From Scytonema tolypothrichoides VB-61278 (lineage in GTDB: Bacteria > Cyanobacteriota > Cyanobacteriia > Cyanobacteriales > Nostocaceae), in NCBI RefSeq assembly GCF_000828085.3, contig NZ_JXCA02000023.1, positions 451,382 to 484,853 of the forward strand: DNA of 33,472 nucleotides, given 5' to 3'. Under the pieces are notes generated by a model, which saw only the letters and a program-made list of their open reading frames with translations, ran no database searches and was not told where the DNA came from. The position numbers were made by a program, and so were the translations under genes. Positions 24,521 through 33,087 of this stretch are shown here, piece after piece (position 1 is the first letter of the stretch; each line of letters starts with the position of its first letter).

Positions 24521-25882
24521 TTAGTGGGATTCGGCTACCAACGAATCGCACTTAACCCCTTTCTCCGTTAACTGAACAGTATTGGGAGGGAGTGGAGTGT
24601 TACGGAAGATGGGATATTGGGCATCAACCTGATGGGCTTTTTTGACAATCCTGTTAAAAAAGAAGTTAGTCAGCTTTAGTTGCCTAAAAGTCTTCTGTGG
24701 ATCAGACAGATGGGTTGTCGGTAGCTGTTGCCCCATTTCTTTAAAAACCAGACCAAGCGGCACATTGATTTCATCCTGGAGTTTGAGACAACGGACAAAC
24801 AACGGACTGCTAGCGGCGATCGCCGATCCAACACCTCCTCGACCTTGTCCCCATCCGATGTAATATAATCCCTTATAGTCGTCGGGAAACGCTCCACCAT
24901 AACATTTGACGACTGATCCTTCGATGCGTTGCAGTTGCTGAGGCAAGAAGGGATAAGCAACGTAAAAACCGGTTGCACAAACAATCAAGTCAAATTCTTC
25001 ACAACTGCCATCGCTAAACTCGACTTCCCAACCATTAAGCTGACGTACACTAGGCTTGGGAATGATACGACCATGTTTGATGTAGTAAGGCACCTCATTG
25101 TTTAAAGTGGGGTGTTTATCGAAAACTCGATGGTTCGGTTTGGATAGACCATAGTCTTCGTGCTTGCCGAAGGTTAAATGCATTATCCCGTATGTCGTCA
25201 GTCGCTGAAACCATTCTGGCATCCACCACTGGACCAAGTCAGCGGACGGAACTCCAACAAATGTCTTAGGGATGAACCATACCGATTCGCGCATACTCAA
25301 GACACACTTGGCACCTACCCTAGCCGCTTCTGCCGCAAGATCACAAGCTGAGTTCCCGCTGCCGATAACCAAAACTCGTTTGCCACGAAGCATTTCGGGT
25401 CGTTTGTAATCTTTGGAATGAATAATCTCTCCGTTAAATTCTCCCTTGAATTCGGGAAAACGTTTGCACCAGTGATGCCCGTTGCACACTAGCACCCCTT
25501 TATAAATTCGTTGTTCCCCATCAGTGAAAGTGACTTCCCAGAGATTGTTTTCAATGGGTCGCACGTAATTGACGGTACGATTGAGTTCAATATGCTGACG
25601 TAAATTAAAATGATTGACAAAAGCATTCAGATAATCCCGCATGTTTTGAGCGCTGGGGAAGTCGGGATAATCATCTGGCATGGGGAAATGAGTAAATTGG
25701 GTAGTTTTGCGAGATGAGATGATATGTGCGGTTTCGTAAACACCGTGATACCAATTTCCGCCGATGTCATCACTAGCATCGACCTGATCGTAAGGAATGC
25801 CAGCACCCTTGAGTGCCTCAGCCATACCCAATCCGACAAAACCAGCCCCGATAATCAGATGTTTGTGAGTAGTCTCAACCAT
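24521..25882 (-). CDS. Flavin-containing monooxygenase
   Basis: 453 residues of the FMO/flavoprotein monooxygenase family. It has an FAD-binding GAGFVG (12-17), a second dinucleotide site GSGNSA (174-179) for NADPH, and the FMO fingerprint F149-x-G151-x-x-x-H155-S156-x-x-Y159 between them, all well placed. It oxygenates nitrogen, sulfur or carbon centres of small molecules using NADPH and O2; the substrate cannot be told. It appears soluble, with no signal peptide. Start ATG 25882 lacks a clear ribosome site. No biosynthetic partner is adjacent. Confidence 0.92.
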   Translation of the reverse strand: MVETTHKHLIIGAGFVGLGMAEALKGAGIPYDQVDASDDIGGNWYHGVYETAHIISSRKTTQFTHFPMPDDYPDFPSAQNMRDYLNAFVNHFNLRQHIELNRTVNYVRPIENNLWEVTFTDGEQRIYKGVLVCNGHHWCKRFPEFKGEFNGEIIHSKDYKRPEMLRGKRVLVIGSGNSACDLAAEAARVGAKCVLSMRESVWFIPKTFVGVPSADLVQWWMPEWFQRLTTYGIMHLTFGKHEDYGLSKPNHRVFDKHPTLNNEVPYYIKHGRIIPKPSVRQLNGWEVEFSDGSCEEFDLIVCATGFYVAYPFLPQQLQRIEGSVVKCYGGAFPDDYKGLYYIGWGQGRGGVGSAIAASSPLFVRCLKLQDEINVPLGLVFKEMGQQLPTTHLSDPQKTFRQLKLTNFFFNRIVKKAHQVDAQYPIFRNTPLPPNTVQLTEKGVKCDSLVAESH

Positions 25883-26285
25883 AGATTTTTTAGATGAATT
25901 AATAAAACAAGGAGAATTTGCGCGTTAAATAATCCAGCAATGATAGGCAACTTGACAGCTATTTTCAGTTAATTTCACCACAGATTTTCCCAGAAGCTGT
26001 TCTATGGCCATACCTGTCAACAATCATGTTTCAACCTTAGTCTAGTGAGGAGTGCAAAATCCAAAAGTCTTACAGTTATTGAGATAGGGCGAAATGGACT
26101 AAATCCCTTTAAAGCGGGCGTCAGGTGTTACGGATAGTCAGATTTACTCAATAGATGCAAAATAGAGTTATGATAAAATACAAATACTTTATCAAGATAC
26201 AGATATTTAGATTGTAAAGGCTATAGAAAAACTTGAGTTTCTATCAGCTTCAGTAAAATTGCTGATACTTTGAGGGATTAGGCAG
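25883..26285. other. Divergent intergenic region
   Basis: About 400 bp separating the monooxygenase and NIL-domain genes, which are transcribed away from each other. No gene is seen. It contains AT-rich sequence with ATGATAAAAT (about 26169-26178), a possible -10 region for the NIL gene, and an imperfect repeat of ATACAAATACTTTATC / ATACAGATATTTAG. Confidence 0.4.
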
Positions 26286-26888
26286 ATGACATTATCTACA
26301 ACTTTGAATTCTACATTAAGTCAGATCCATATCAGGATTCCTCAGCACTACCATCGTCAACCAATTGTCTCACGATTGATTTCTCGTTACGATTTAATAA
26401 TTAATATTGCATCGGCTCTTTTAGAGACTCATGCAAAAGATGACGGTTTATTTAACCTTGAAATTCAAGGAGTTTCTCAGCGCTTAGAAGCAGGTCTTAG
26501 CTATCTTCAAGAACTAAATATAGAGATTGTAGAGTTAGATATCAAAAGCATTGCCCAAGAAAATCAGGAAAAACTCAAGATTTTATGTACAAATCACAAT
26601 TTTAGTGACCTTATTGACGACAATGAAAAAAAAGCTGACTCCAATGTTGTAAAAGGACAAACCACTCGTGCTAAATTTCAAGTTTGTATTCCTCAAAATT
26701 ATCAATCTTCTCCAGTGATTGCGGGGCTTGTTTCTTGTTATGGATTAACTGTTAACATTTCCGGAGCAGTATTAGATACCAACCCGGAAAATGACGGTTG
26801 GTTTGATTTAGAGGTTTGGGGTAGACGTCAGCAGATTGTGTTGGGCTTAAGATATTTAAAAGAATTAGGCTTACAAATTTGGTTGTAA
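26286..26888 (+). CDS. Protein with two NIL domains
   Basis: 200 residues made of two NIL-type (PF09383) ferredoxin-like modules, about 9-83 and 128-200. Each has I..P..Y...P.(V/I)..L...Y.L..NI..A.L......DG.F.LE..G and a final hydrophobic strand. NIL domains occur at the C-terminus of methionine ABC-transporter ATPases, where they bind methionine, and as stand-alone proteins in cyanobacteria. The central linker (about 90-120) is charged. A stand-alone double-NIL protein is likely a small-molecule sensor or chaperone in sulfur metabolism, which is inferred. A MetX fragment lies just downstream on the other strand. An AGG motif precedes ATG 26286 closely. Confidence 0.83.
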   Translation: MTLSTTLNSTLSQIHIRIPQHYHRQPIVSRLISRYDLIINIASALLETHAKDDGLFNLEIQGVSQRLEAGLSYLQELNIEIVELDIKSIAQENQEKLKILCTNHNFSDLIDDNEKKADSNVVKGQTTRAKFQVCIPQNYQSSPVIAGLVSCYGLTVNISGAVLDTNPENDGWFDLEVWGRRQQIVLGLRYLKELGLQIWL

Positions 26889-26978
26889 TTCTTAACATTA
26901 TTTAAACCGCGTATCATGATTTTTCACAACCTATTGGAGAGATAATCTGGATGCCGCTTCTTGAATTTTTGGGATAAA

Positions 26979-27167
26979 TTATCCTGTGGAAGTATCTTTT
27001 TCGGTGTCCACATCTAAATCTTGCCGAAAAAATATCACCAGTTCATTCAATGCTGTCATATCAATTAAAAATCCATCATGACCGTGAATTGATTTCAGCC
27101 ACTTTAGTTGAGCATGAGGTATCAAATCTGCTAGTACACGACGGCGGAAATAAAGCACCCATTCCAA
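26979..27167 (-). pseudogene. metX: Homoserine O-acetyltransferase C-terminal remnant
   Basis: 62 codons ending in a TAG, matching only the extreme C-terminus of MetX-type homoserine O-acetyltransferase. Diagnostic is SIHGHDGFLIDM, which carries the catalytic histidine of the alpha/beta hydrolase fold, followed by LNELVIFFRQDL. The rest of the roughly 350-residue enzyme is missing: upstream (27168 onwards) is a TTTGAATT-type repeat and unrelated sequence. The remnant is therefore a pseudogene cut by a deletion or repeat insertion. It lies beside a NIL-domain gene that also points to methionine metabolism. Confidence 0.68.
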
Positions 27168-27380
27168 ATCAATGAAACGCTTACGCTGTCTTGATTTGGA
27201 ATTTTGAATTTTGAATGAGCGAATTCCGCCTTGCGGTACTAGCTTCTATGTCACCCCCCAGCCCTAACCCATAAAATGGTTAAATACGAAAAACCTACCC
27301 TTGAAAGCACTTGTATTGTCTTATATGTTTCCGTATTGCGGTGTCTTCTTCAAAGAACGCCATACCTTGCTTCTCGCAAC

Positions 27381-28913
27381 TTACCTCGGTCTTCCTAGCG
27401 TAGTCATGTATAACACAACCTCATCCGCAGGAATACCAAGTAATTCATTGACTTTGTCATCAAAGAAACCGCCAATACCACTAACACCCAAACCAAGGCG
27501 AACAGCTGCTAGATTTAGCCTTTGTCCCAAATGACCAGCATCCATGTGCAGATAACGGTAAACGCGATCGCCATACCTCGCCACTGCTGATTTTAAATCT
27601 GCTGTATGAAAAACGACTGCTGCGGCATCCCGTCCTAACTCTTGTCCCAAACAGAGAAAGTGTAACTCTCTTCTGAAGTTTTTAAAACGAATTTGTCGTA
27701 ATTCTTGTGCTTTGGGCGCATAATAATAACAGCCTGCCTCAAAACCTTCTACTCCAGAAACAGCAATAAATGTTTCTATTAAATTTAGGTCAAAGTAATC
27801 AGTCGACTGATCAAAACCTTGGTCAACATAATGTTGAGGTTGGTAAGAAAAATCGAGTAAAGCTTTTAGTTCATCAAAAGTTAAATCATCACCACTGTAA
27901 GCACGGGTAGAACGCCGTTTGAGAATGGTCACTTCCAGTCCTTTTAGTTTTTCTCCCCAGTCGATAGATTGACTGACAGTAGATATTTTTTCACAGAAAG
28001 GGAAGTTATATTTATCCTCTAAACATTTTTCTTGTTTCACTTCACCTGAAGTGAGTTTATCCGTTGTCCCTGGTAGAATTTGCGTGCAGTCATGAAAATA
28101 TTTCAGGAGTTTACCATCGGGAATCTGAGGATAGTTCGTTTCTGTCGCAGAGGGTAAAGCTGTTTGTCCTGTGGGTATGTTTTGGTTGATATCCAGTAAG
28201 TCTGCTAGGGGGAGAACGGCGATCGCACCTTCCTGTTGAGAATCGATGTACAGCAATTCATTCACCGCCTGATCTACAAAGCCACCAATCAGGTAAGGGC
28301 GATACTGAGTCATAGCCCCAGCTAATTCGATATTACCTAATAGGTGTCCTGTATCCAAAAAAATTCTTCGGTAAGCCCTATCTTCATATCGCCAAGCTGA
28401 ACGATAGAAAACTGCAGTAATAATAATTGCTAACTGCGTCTTTTGCAAAGTCGGATGCCATAAACAAGCTTCTTGCAGCTTATGCCAAGCATCACTTTCC
28501 CAACAAGCGATCAAAGAGTGAGTTCGACACTGGTAATTGTACACTCCCGGCGGCAACAACGCAGTGCCACGAGAAACAACATACATCTCCGCAGGATACA
28601 AACCACCCGCACTGGGTGCAGCCCTCAAATATACCGTATTTCCCATAGAAGGCATTTTTGCTGTGAGTCCGTAGCTGCAAAACAGTAGCCGCGATAATCT
28701 TTGCCACCACTGATTATCTGCTTCATCAACAAAAGCTTCTGCTTTCTCTTGGATATAGGGCTTGAGGTCAACAGTAGAGCCAATTTTGTACTCTTTGAAC
28801 GGAACTGGTTGCTTAGACCAGTTTAAGCCCTTATTCTTCGACGCGAGAGTCTGCGGGTCGTACTTAGTTCGTTCGTGGTAGTGCTGAGCGATCGATTGAC
28901 GTAGTTCTGGCAT
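27381..28913 (-). CDS. SagB-type dehydrogenase, two nitroreductase-like domains
   Basis: 510 residues made of two related nitroreductase-fold halves, about 70-245 and 325-505. The first half has RAAPSAGGLYPAEMYVV and an IFLDTGHLLGNIELAGA motif; the second has RRSTRAYSG, DAGHLGQRLNLAA and GIGGFFDDKVNELLG. This tandem architecture is known from SagB/ThcOx-type FMN dehydrogenases, which oxidise azolines to azoles in ribosomal peptide biosynthesis, and from stand-alone cyanobacterial relatives of unknown role. No YcaO cyclase, precursor peptide or peptidase is nearby, so a peptide role is not supported here. FMN binding is expected from the family. Start ATG 28913. Confidence 0.88.
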   Translation of the reverse strand: MPELRQSIAQHYHERTKYDPQTLASKNKGLNWSKQPVPFKEYKIGSTVDLKPYIQEKAEAFVDEADNQWWQRLSRLLFCSYGLTAKMPSMGNTVYLRAAPSAGGLYPAEMYVVSRGTALLPPGVYNYQCRTHSLIACWESDAWHKLQEACLWHPTLQKTQLAIIITAVFYRSAWRYEDRAYRRIFLDTGHLLGNIELAGAMTQYRPYLIGGFVDQAVNELLYIDSQQEGAIAVLPLADLLDINQNIPTGQTALPSATETNYPQIPDGKLLKYFHDCTQILPGTTDKLTSGEVKQEKCLEDKYNFPFCEKISTVSQSIDWGEKLKGLEVTILKRRSTRAYSGDDLTFDELKALLDFSYQPQHYVDQGFDQSTDYFDLNLIETFIAVSGVEGFEAGCYYYAPKAQELRQIRFKNFRRELHFLCLGQELGRDAAAVVFHTADLKSAVARYGDRVYRYLHMDAGHLGQRLNLAAVRLGLGVSGIGGFFDDKVNELLGIPADEVVLYMTTLGRPR

Positions 28914-29179
28914 AAGAGCTTAAATATGCTTCTGCTACATATCTTTGCATTCTATCGGATCATCATTTAGTCTTAATTAGTACAAATAATGAGCAAACAG
29001 AAGGTTATCAGAGAATAAACGAATAAGCGGACAAGCTGGAGAGGTTGTTTAATTTTTGATCAAAAATGTAAGATTCCAAATTTTAATGTTCAAAAATTTT
29101 AATTTTTAATTTACAAATCTTTTATAAATAACTAAATCCAACTGCTGGTAATGCCAGAGTAGTTAGCTTATCGGTAGCA
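28914..29179. other. AT-rich intergenic region
   Basis: Between divergent genes and very AT-rich, with repeated ATTTTTAAT/AAAATTTTAA words at about 29050-29125. It probably contains promoters for the SagB-type gene (leftwards) and for the CHAT-CHASE2 locus (rightwards), but no single promoter is distinct. Confidence 0.4.
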
Positions 29180-29320
29180 ATGATCAATGGTATCATAAGT
29201 AACAAAAACGTAGAAGCAGTGAATAAGCTGCCAGAAGACTTAGGACTGTCGGCACTGTCCAAACAAGAGTTTAGGATGCAAAGTGTGAACTACCCCGTTA
29301 AATGGGTCAGAAGGCAGTAA
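29180..29320 (+). pseudogene. Short frame, possible transposon gene remnant
   Basis: 46 codons from ATG 29180 to TAA 29320. The sequence (NKLPEDLGLSALSKQEF, then SVNYPVKWVRRQ) reads like real protein and could be the tail of a transposon-type protein such as TnpB, but I cannot confirm that. There is no ribosome site. It ends 14 bp before the CHAT gene, so it could also be a small leader peptide. Confidence 0.28.
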
Positions 29321-29334
29321 CAGGAGTTTAGGCA

Positions 29335-30267
29335 ATGCCACAAAAAGTATTAATCTTAACAGCAATTCCCCACGGCTTACGCTTAGATAAAGAAATTCGG
29401 GAAATTGAAGAAGCTATTAAACGGGCAGTAAAACGGGATTTGTTTGAAATTAAAATCAGAACTGCTGTACGTCCAATAGATATTCGTAGGGCGATAGCCG
29501 AAGAACGTCCCCAAATTGTCCATTTTTGTGGACATGGGATGGAGGATGGTAGTTTGGTGTTAGAAGACGATGGCGAAAACCATAAACCCCTATCACCAAC
29601 GGGATTAGCAGCATTATTTAAGCTACACGCTAATTATATTAAGTGTGTATTACTCAATGCTTGTTATTCCGAAAAATCCGCCCAAGCTATTAGCCAACAC
29701 ATTAATTATACTATTGGCATGAATCAGCCGATTGGTGACAAAGCTGCTATTGTATTTGCTATTGGCTTTTATGATGGACTAGGGTACGAAAATCCAGATA
29801 ATCAAGATGTTATTGAAAGAGCTTTTGAGGAAGGCTTGGTTGCTATTCAAATGGAAGATGTTTCACAAGGACAAATACCAGTTTTAGTTAAAAATAACAC
29901 ATTAGACAAATCTTCATCACCAATTAATTCACAAATCAATCCTCCAGTTCAAATCAAACAAGAACTCAACGATTCCGACATAGAAACCTTGCGAGAACTT
30001 TTACAATTAAGCGGACGCGCTGGATCAGAAAGACGCAGAGCATTATGTATAGAAATTGGCATCAACCCAGGAGAACTAAGTTCTATATGGGTACTTCCCG
30101 AAAACGACTTTGCTATAGAACTTATTGATTTCTTACAAAAAAGAAAATTACAAACAACAATTTATAAACTTTGTAAAAAACTAGAATCTGACTTCAAAGG
30201 AGGAGGATATAGTTCTAAGTTAGAAGCAATTATAACTAAACTCAATTGTCATACCGATTCTCTATGA
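29335..30267 (+). CDS. CHAT protease with C-terminal EAD-like domain
   Basis: 310 residues. Residues 1-185 form a compact CHAT (caspase-HetF-associated with TPRs) protease domain. The catalytic dyad is visible as H67 in VHFCGHG and C110 in LLNACYSE, with the usual strand pattern between. A linker (about 186-208) leads to a helical domain at 210-304 (LNDSDIETLR..., ALCIEIGINPGELS, GGGYSSKLEAI) that recurs at the N-terminus of the following gene. Its pattern resembles the death-fold-like effector-associated domains (EADs) of bacterial conflict systems, which bind identical partners. AGGAG at 29322-29326, 8 nt before the ATG, is a strong ribosome site. The protein is probably cytoplasmic. It may be a caspase-like protease activated by clustering; its substrate is unknown. 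Confidence 0.9.
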   Translation: MPQKVLILTAIPHGLRLDKEIREIEEAIKRAVKRDLFEIKIRTAVRPIDIRRAIAEERPQIVHFCGHGMEDGSLVLEDDGENHKPLSPTGLAALFKLHANYIKCVLLNACYSEKSAQAISQHINYTIGMNQPIGDKAAIVFAIGFYDGLGYENPDNQDVIERAFEEGLVAIQMEDVSQGQIPVLVKNNTLDKSSSPINSQINPPVQIKQELNDSDIETLRELLQLSGRAGSERRRALCIEIGINPGELSSIWVLPENDFAIELIDFLQKRKLQTTIYKLCKKLESDFKGGGYSSKLEAIITKLNCHTDSL

Positions 30268-30337
30268 AAATGAACTTTCTAGTAAATTTCACTTCCATAC
30301 AATACATGCAACTCCGTAGGGCACGGCAATGCTTATT

Positions 30338-30480
30338 GGTGTCAACTTAAGCCAAAACTCTTCTAAAATCTCGTTTCCAGATTCTACCTGGAAATGCAGT
30401 TTCAGCGGCTCTGCCGCAAGTACGGCGGGCATCGCCTTGCAATGGTATTCCCAGCCAGAGACTGGGAACAAGGCATACAG
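30338..30480. repeat. Repeat cluster inserted between CHAT and CHASE2 genes
   Basis: It starts with GGTGTCAACTTAAG (30338-30351), matching the ends of the MITE-like element at 19562-19866. It also contains a 7-bp hairpin (TTTCCAG at 30374-30380 and CTGGAAA at 30388-30394) and GCGGC-TCT-GCCGC (30405-30417). These appear to have been inserted into the 254-bp gap between the two genes and do not interrupt either one. Confidence 0.6.
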
Positions 30481-30521
30481 CAGAAAATAAGACTTTTCAA
30501 ACACCCTCTTAAAAAAATCAT

Positions 30522-32228
30522 ATGTCTTTAGAAGACCTGAATGATTCAGATATAGAAACTCTCCGAAAATTTTTACAATTAAGCGGACGCACTGCACCCG
30601 ATAGACGAAGAGCATTATGCATAGAAATTGGAATCAACCCAGGAGAACTGAGTGCTATCTGGTTGCTTCCCCCAAACGACTTTGCAGTAGAACTGATTTA
30701 CTTATTACAAACAAGAAGATTAGAAAACTCTGTTTCTAAACTTTGTGAAGAACTCAAGTGTGCTTTTAGAGGAGGAGGATATGCACCTCAATTAGATGCG
30801 ATCGCCTATAAACTCAACCCTCATTACAACTCAGAACTAAACTCAGAACCAGATTACTCAACTTCAACAACCCAGCCTCCAACACAATATTCAAATCAAT
30901 TCACTCAACCGCCGCCAAAAACTGAGGTAACTAAAGCTACATTACCAGGGCGAAGAAAGGGAATTCACCTTTCCTTACTCACACGTTCTAACCTCAAAAC
31001 AGTGTTCACAGCGAGTCTTACAATCACCGTTGCATTGGTAGGACTGCGCTTTTTTGGTGTATTTGAATGGTTGGAATTGAAAACTTTTGACCACCTCATC
31101 TTACTCCGACCTGATGAAGGTATCGATAAACGCCTACTGATAGTCAAAATTACAGATGATGATATCTTAGCACAAGATACAAGAAAAGAGAAAGGACAAG
31201 GCTCATTGCGAGATCCATCTCTTAACCGTTTGTTGCAAATACTAGAGCAGCATAAACCGAGACTTATTGGAATAGACTTGTACCGTCCCTTTTTTGCTGA
31301 CTCCAGTGTACCAGGTTTATTAGAGCGACTAGGAAAAAATAACATTATTGCCGTCTGCAAAGTACCCATAATCGACGAGCAAGGAAATCCACAAAAAGAA
31401 GTAGATCCACCAAAAGAAGTGTCTGCAGATAATATTAGTTTTAGTGATTTTGTCTCAGACACAGATGATACCGTGCGTCGTCATCTTATGGTTCAAGATT
31501 GGGTACCAGGAGCTAAGTGTCGCACAGAAGAATCTTTTAGCTTCATGTTGGCACGTCGTTATTTAGAACAGGAGTTGAAAGAAAATACTAACTATCAAAA
31601 CCCTCTCACATCTGGAAATAACCTGCAACTGGGTGGCGTTGTCTTCCCTCAACTGCAACCATTCACTGGAGGTTATCAAGACGTAGACGCTTCTGGCTTC
31701 CAAGTCTTGTTAAATTATCGCGCCACGAGTTCTGGCAAAGTTGCCAAAGAGTTAACACTGGAAGACATATTAAATAATAACTTTCAAGATGAAGATGTGC
31801 GCGACAAGATTATCTTAATTGGCAGTTACGCCGAGCAACAAGGACCTCCTGACCGTTGGTCTACACCTTATGGTACGCTCACCGGTGTCATGGTACACGC
31901 GCACATGATTAGTCAAGTTCTCAGTACTGCACTTGACAAACGACCACTATTGTCTGTTTGGTCACAAGGTGGAGAAATTCTCTGGATTTGGAGTTGGTCT
32001 TTGATAGGTGGTGTTTTGGCTTGCTATTGGCGTTCATTCAAGCCCTTAGCAATAGCCGTAGGTTGTGGATTTTTAGTATTATACATTACCTGTTGGGTAA
32101 GTTTCGCAGTTGCCAGTGTTTGGATACCACTCATCCCACCTGCACTAGGTATGGTTGGTACGAGTTCTGTAGTTATATATATTATTTCTTTTTTTCCGCG
32201 ATCGCCCAAACAAAACTCGTATCAATAA
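30522..32228 (+). CDS. EAD-like domain fused to CHASE2 membrane sensor
   Basis: 568 residues. Residues 6-99 are the EAD-like helical domain, about 63 of 94 identical and gap-free with 211-304 of the preceding CHAT protein. A proline/threonine-rich linker (105-140) follows, then one membrane segment (about 158-180), a CHASE2 sensor domain (about 183-455, with KTFDHLILLRPDEG, LIGIDLYRPFF and GSYAEQQGPPDRW), and three closely packed membrane segments (about 475-560). Only about 15 residues remain after them. Thus the N-terminal domain is cytoplasmic, the sensor periplasmic, and there is no kinase, cyclase or other usual CHASE2 output. The only visible output is the shared domain. It probably captures the CHAT protease on stimulation. 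The start ATG 30522 follows a repeat cluster and has no clear ribosome site. Confidence 0.9.
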   Translation: MSLEDLNDSDIETLRKFLQLSGRTAPDRRRALCIEIGINPGELSAIWLLPPNDFAVELIYLLQTRRLENSVSKLCEELKCAFRGGGYAPQLDAIAYKLNPHYNSELNSEPDYSTSTTQPPTQYSNQFTQPPPKTEVTKATLPGRRKGIHLSLLTRSNLKTVFTASLTITVALVGLRFFGVFEWLELKTFDHLILLRPDEGIDKRLLIVKITDDDILAQDTRKEKGQGSLRDPSLNRLLQILEQHKPRLIGIDLYRPFFADSSVPGLLERLGKNNIIAVCKVPIIDEQGNPQKEVDPPKEVSADNISFSDFVSDTDDTVRRHLMVQDWVPGAKCRTEESFSFMLARRYLEQELKENTNYQNPLTSGNNLQLGGVVFPQLQPFTGGYQDVDASGFQVLLNYRATSSGKVAKELTLEDILNNNFQDEDVRDKIILIGSYAEQQGPPDRWSTPYGTLTGVMVHAHMISQVLSTALDKRPLLSVWSQGGEILWIWSWSLIGGVLACYWRSFKPLAIAVGCGFLVLYITCWVSFAVASVWIPLIPPALGMVGTSSVVIYIISFFPRSPKQNSYQ

Positions 32229-32260
32229 TAAATATAAACAATAAATATAAACAATAATCA

Positions 32261-33070
32261 ATGAACCAATATATATCAACAACTCAAAAAGTAACTCTCG
32301 CTTGTATTCTGGGCTTAGTGTTAACTCATTCACTAAACCTACCGTCTGCCCAAGCACAACAATCACAACGCAGCCCGAATTTAACTGAAAAAATAAAACG
32401 TTTTTTCTTTGGCACTCGCCCAGGAGGAGTCGTTAAGGGTGTTCAGCGAGGAGGAGCTGTACGAGGGAACTGTCCTAATTTAGATCAACAAACTATAGCT
32501 TTGATACCCTCAACCGAAAAAGGAATTGCTTTTGTTGAACAAACAATCAGTGAACGTCCTAGCTTTTGGTTTTATGTTCCTAACTTACCTGCTTCTCGCG
32601 TAGATGCAGAATTCGTTCTTCTCGATAGCCAAGACAACGAAGTTTATTCGGCAATTTTACCGCTTAAGCAGCTATCAGGAATTATTAACCTTCAACTGCC
32701 AAAAACAGTACCCGCTTTGAAAGAAGGTAAAGAATACCATTGGGTTTTTTATGCTATCTGCAATCCTCAGAATCGTGCTGCTGATGTAATCGTCAACGGG
32801 TGGTTAAAGCGCATTCTTGTGAATTCAGCCTTAAGCACTCAGTTGAAAACATCATCACCAAAAGAGCGTGTCTCCGTCTATACTGACGCCAAATTGTGGT
32901 ATGAAACACTGACTGCACTGGCTGAACTTCAGCGTAGCAATCCACAGGATACTGAAGTAAAGACTGATTGGGCTAACGTGTTGCAATTAGCGGGTTTACC
33001 TAAAGGTGCGCCACAGACTTGGACAACTTATTCCCTTCCTAACCGCACTGAAAACAGCAGCAGAAATTAG
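32261..33070 (+). CDS. DUF928 secreted protein
   Basis: 269 residues. The signal peptide is 1-33, ending SAQAQQ. The mature part matches cyanobacterial DUF928 (PF06051): GNCPNLDQQTIALIP, FWFYVPNLPASRVDAEF, LPKTVPALKEGKEYHWVF and a closing GW.KR motif. Function is unknown, but in filamentous cyanobacteria DUF928 genes are often neighbours of CHASE2 and CHAT-TPR genes, as here. It lies 32 bp after the CHASE2 gene; the spacer has a tandem ATAAATATAAACA repeat. It is probably part of one operon with its neighbours. The protein could be an extracytoplasmic partner of the sensor, which is inference. Confidence 0.9.
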   Translation: MNQYISTTQKVTLACILGLVLTHSLNLPSAQAQQSQRSPNLTEKIKRFFFGTRPGGVVKGVQRGGAVRGNCPNLDQQTIALIPSTEKGIAFVEQTISERPSFWFYVPNLPASRVDAEFVLLDSQDNEVYSAILPLKQLSGIINLQLPKTVPALKEGKEYHWVFYAICNPQNRAADVIVNGWLKRILVNSALSTQLKTSSPKERVSVYTDAKLWYETLTALAELQRSNPQDTEVKTDWANVLQLAGLPKGAPQTWTTYSLPNRTENSSRN

Positions 33071-33087
33071 TTGAAAGACAGAAAAAC

